From: Bacillota bacterium
GTDB lineage: Bacteria; Bacillota; Clostridia; Oscillospirales; Acutalibacteraceae
Length of the DNA: 21,938 nucleotides
Direction: 5' to 3'
Assembly (NCBI GenBank): GCA_023412715.1
Contig: JAEZCC010000014.1
Location: 1-21,938 of the forward strand
The translations under genes were made by a program, and so were the position numbers. Position 1 is the first letter of the stretch. Every line of letters starts with the position of its first letter. Under the pieces are notes generated by a model. The model was given only the letters and a program-made list of their open reading frames with translations. It was not told the DNA's origin and searched no databases. Shown here in pieces: positions 20,331 through 21,938 of this stretch.

Positions 20331-21899
20331 ATGGAACAGATGTTTTGTTTTCAGTGCGAGCAGACTGCCGGCTGCCGCGGGTGCACCGGCGTGCAGGGAG
20401 TCTGCGGCAAGCCGCGGGAAACGGCGCTTCTGCAGGATGAGATGACCGGCGCGCTGATTGGCCTGGCCCTTACCCTGAACGGCCGCGAGGCTCCGCCCGC
20501 CGCCGAACGCGTGATGCTGGAGGGGATGTTCGCCGCCATCACGAATGTGGACTTCGACAGCGCGGACGTCCGCCGCCATATCGACGCAATCCATGCGGAA
20601 ACGGCCAAACTGGGTCTTCCCGCCGCCCCGGATTACGACATGAAGCGGCTGTGGAGCGCGCAGGAGGACATCCGCTCGCTGAAGTCGCTGATTCTGTTCG
20701 GTCTGCGCGGAATGGCCGCCTATGCGTATCATGCGCTGGCGCTGGGCTATACCGATGAAGAGGTCAACCGCTTTTTCTGGCGAGGCCTTTCCGCCATCGG
20801 CCGGGACCTCGGCGCGGAGGTGCTGCTGCCGCTGGTGATGGAAACCGGGAAAGTCAATTTGAAGTGCATGGAGCTTCTTGACAAAGCCAACACTGCGTCC
20901 TACGGCACGCCGGTCCCCACCGAGGTGCCGCTGACGGTGGAAAAGGGCCCGTTCATCGTGATTTCTGGCCACGACCTGCACGATCTGTACCTGCTGCTGG
21001 AGCAGACCAGAGGGAAGGGCGTCAACGTCTATACCCACGGCGAGATGCTCCCCGCCCACGCCTACCCGAAACTGAAGGCGTACCCGCAGCTGAAGGGCAA
21101 CTTCGGCACGGCATGGCAGAACCAGCAGAAAGAGTTCGACGGGCTCCCGGCCCCTGTGCTGTTCACCACAAACTGCCTGATGCCGGTAAAAGACGGCTAC
21201 CGGGACCGCGTGTTCACCACGGGCGTGGTGGCCTACCCCGGCATGGTCCATATCGGGGCGGAAAAGGATTTTACGCCCGTCATTGAAAAGGCGCTGGCGC
21301 TGGGCGGATACCCGGAGGAACACCCCATGGCGGGCATCAACGGCGGGACGAAAGTCACCACCGGCTTCGGCCACGGAACGGTGCTGTCTGTGGCGGACGA
21401 AGTTGTGAAAGCGGTAAAGGATGGGCAAATCAGCCATTTCTTCCTTGTGGGCGGCTGCGACGGGGCGAAGCCCGGGCGCAATTACTACACCGAGCTGGTC
21501 CGGCGGACGCCGAAGGACAGCATCGTGCTGACGCTGGCCTGCGGCAAATACCGCTTCAACGACCTGGACCTCGGCACCGTAGCCGGGCTGCCGCGCCTGA
21601 TGGACATGGGCCAGTGCAACGACGCTTACAGCGCCGTGCTGGTGGCGTCGGCCCTGGCGGAGGCCTTCGGCTGCGGGGTCAACGATCTGCCGCTGCACAT
21701 CGTGCTTTCGTGGTACGAGCAGAAGGCGGTGTGTGTGTTGCTTTCCCTGCTGGCGCTGGGCATTCGGAATATCTACCTCGGCCCGACGCTGCCGGCTTTT
21801 GTGTCGCCGGGCGTGCTGGATTACCTCGTGAAGAACTTCGGCGTTTCGCCCATCGGCACGCCGGAGCAGGATCTCGCGAAGATGCTGGGGAAGGCGTAA
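20331..21899 (+). CDS. hcp: Hybrid cluster protein (hydroxylamine/NO reductase)
   Basis: A 522-residue Hcp. The N-terminal iron-sulfur motif is C-X2-C-X8-C-X6-C at Cys6, 9, 18 and 25, close to the Desulfovibrio (class I) form. Residues known to hold the hybrid cluster can be matched: His in SGHD (about 214), Glu in THGEML (about 237), Cys in TTNC (about 282), Cys in GGCDG (about 376), Cys in LACGK (about 404), Cys in MGQCND (about 429), and Glu and Lys in SWYEQK (about 463-465). Hcp reduces NO or hydroxylamine and protects anaerobes from nitrosative stress. It is the last gene of the operon, 20 bases after the small ferredoxin. No terminator is seen in the remaining 39 bases. Confidence 0.97.
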   Translation: MEQMFCFQCEQTAGCRGCTGVQGVCGKPRETALLQDEMTGALIGLALTLNGREAPPAAERVMLEGMFAAITNVDFDSADVRRHIDAIHAETAKLGLPAAPDYDMKRLWSAQEDIRSLKSLILFGLRGMAAYAYHALALGYTDEEVNRFFWRGLSAIGRDLGAEVLLPLVMETGKVNLKCMELLDKANTASYGTPVPTEVPLTVEKGPFIVISGHDLHDLYLLLEQTRGKGVNVYTHGEMLPAHAYPKLKAYPQLKGNFGTAWQNQQKEFDGLPAPVLFTTNCLMPVKDGYRDRVFTTGVVAYPGMVHIGAEKDFTPVIEKALALGGYPEEHPMAGINGGTKVTTGFGHGTVLSVADEVVKAVKDGQISHFFLVGGCDGAKPGRNYYTELVRRTPKDSIVLTLACGKYRFNDLDLGTVAGLPRLMDMGQCNDAYSAVLVASALAEAFGCGVNDLPLHIVLSWYEQKAVCVLLSLLALGIRNIYLGPTLPAFVSPGVLDYLVKNFGVSPIGTPEQDLAKMLGKA

Positions 21900-21938
21900 G
21901 GCCTCCTCTGGCATCGCAGAAAACGAAAACCGGGAAGC

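Noticed and set aside
20307..21914. A 535-codon minus-strand open frame opposite hcp
   Set aside because: Shadow of hcp, whose cluster ligands are all present on the plus strand; the minus-strand product is low-complexity with no start signal.

Overview
The window looks like a GC-rich chromosomal segment of an anaerobic Firmicute, most likely class Clostridia (Oscillospirales-like). The basis is Gram-positive style ribosome binding sites (GGAGG), sigma-A promoters with 17-bp spacing, a paired heterodimeric ABC exporter behind a MarR regulator, a BlaI/BlaR1-type pair, and an hcp cluster with ferredoxins. The genus is not determined.

Layout. 71-4548: a TetR regulator divergent from an ABC ATPase and a large FtsX-type permease; the two promoters overlap at their -10 boxes. 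4549-5253: terminator, two palindromes and an unrecognised 131-residue Ser/Thr/Val-rich protein. 5254-7312: a BlaI-type repressor and a BlaR1-type M56 metallopeptidase whose C-terminal region resembles DUF4830 instead of a beta-lactam sensor, expressed from a promoter that carries a TACA-N2-TGTA operator. 7313-7995: a decayed type I-C CRISPR-Cas locus, consisting of a stub of cas3, an AT-rich leader-like stretch, and a mini-array of one good repeat, one 35-bp spacer and one degenerate repeat. 7996-10186: mntH and a divergent mntR-type regulator with a MntR-like box between them. 10343-14612: MarR regulator plus a two-subunit ABC exporter with one degenerate ATP site. 14670-16041: O-acetylhomoserine sulfhydrylase and its terminator. 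16042-16984: a region of very small genes, including a 19-residue Cys-containing peptide with its own promoter, RBS and terminator, and a 56-residue protein with its own promoter and terminator. 16985-18171: XRE-type regulator with a long helical repeat-like C-terminus. 18204-21899: Crp/Fnr regulator divergent from ferredoxin-like protein, cupin, small ferredoxin and hcp (hybrid cluster protein).

How it fits together. Most of the window is a series of regulator-plus-target modules: TetR/ABC, BlaI/M56, MntR/MntH, MarR/ABC exporter and Crp-Fnr/Hcp. Together they suggest handling of envelope or drug stress, manganese and nitrosative stress. The two most unusual points are the collapsed type I-C CRISPR locus, where everything between the first ~35 codons of cas3 and the leader appears to be deleted, and the free-standing 19-residue peptide gene at 16359-16418.
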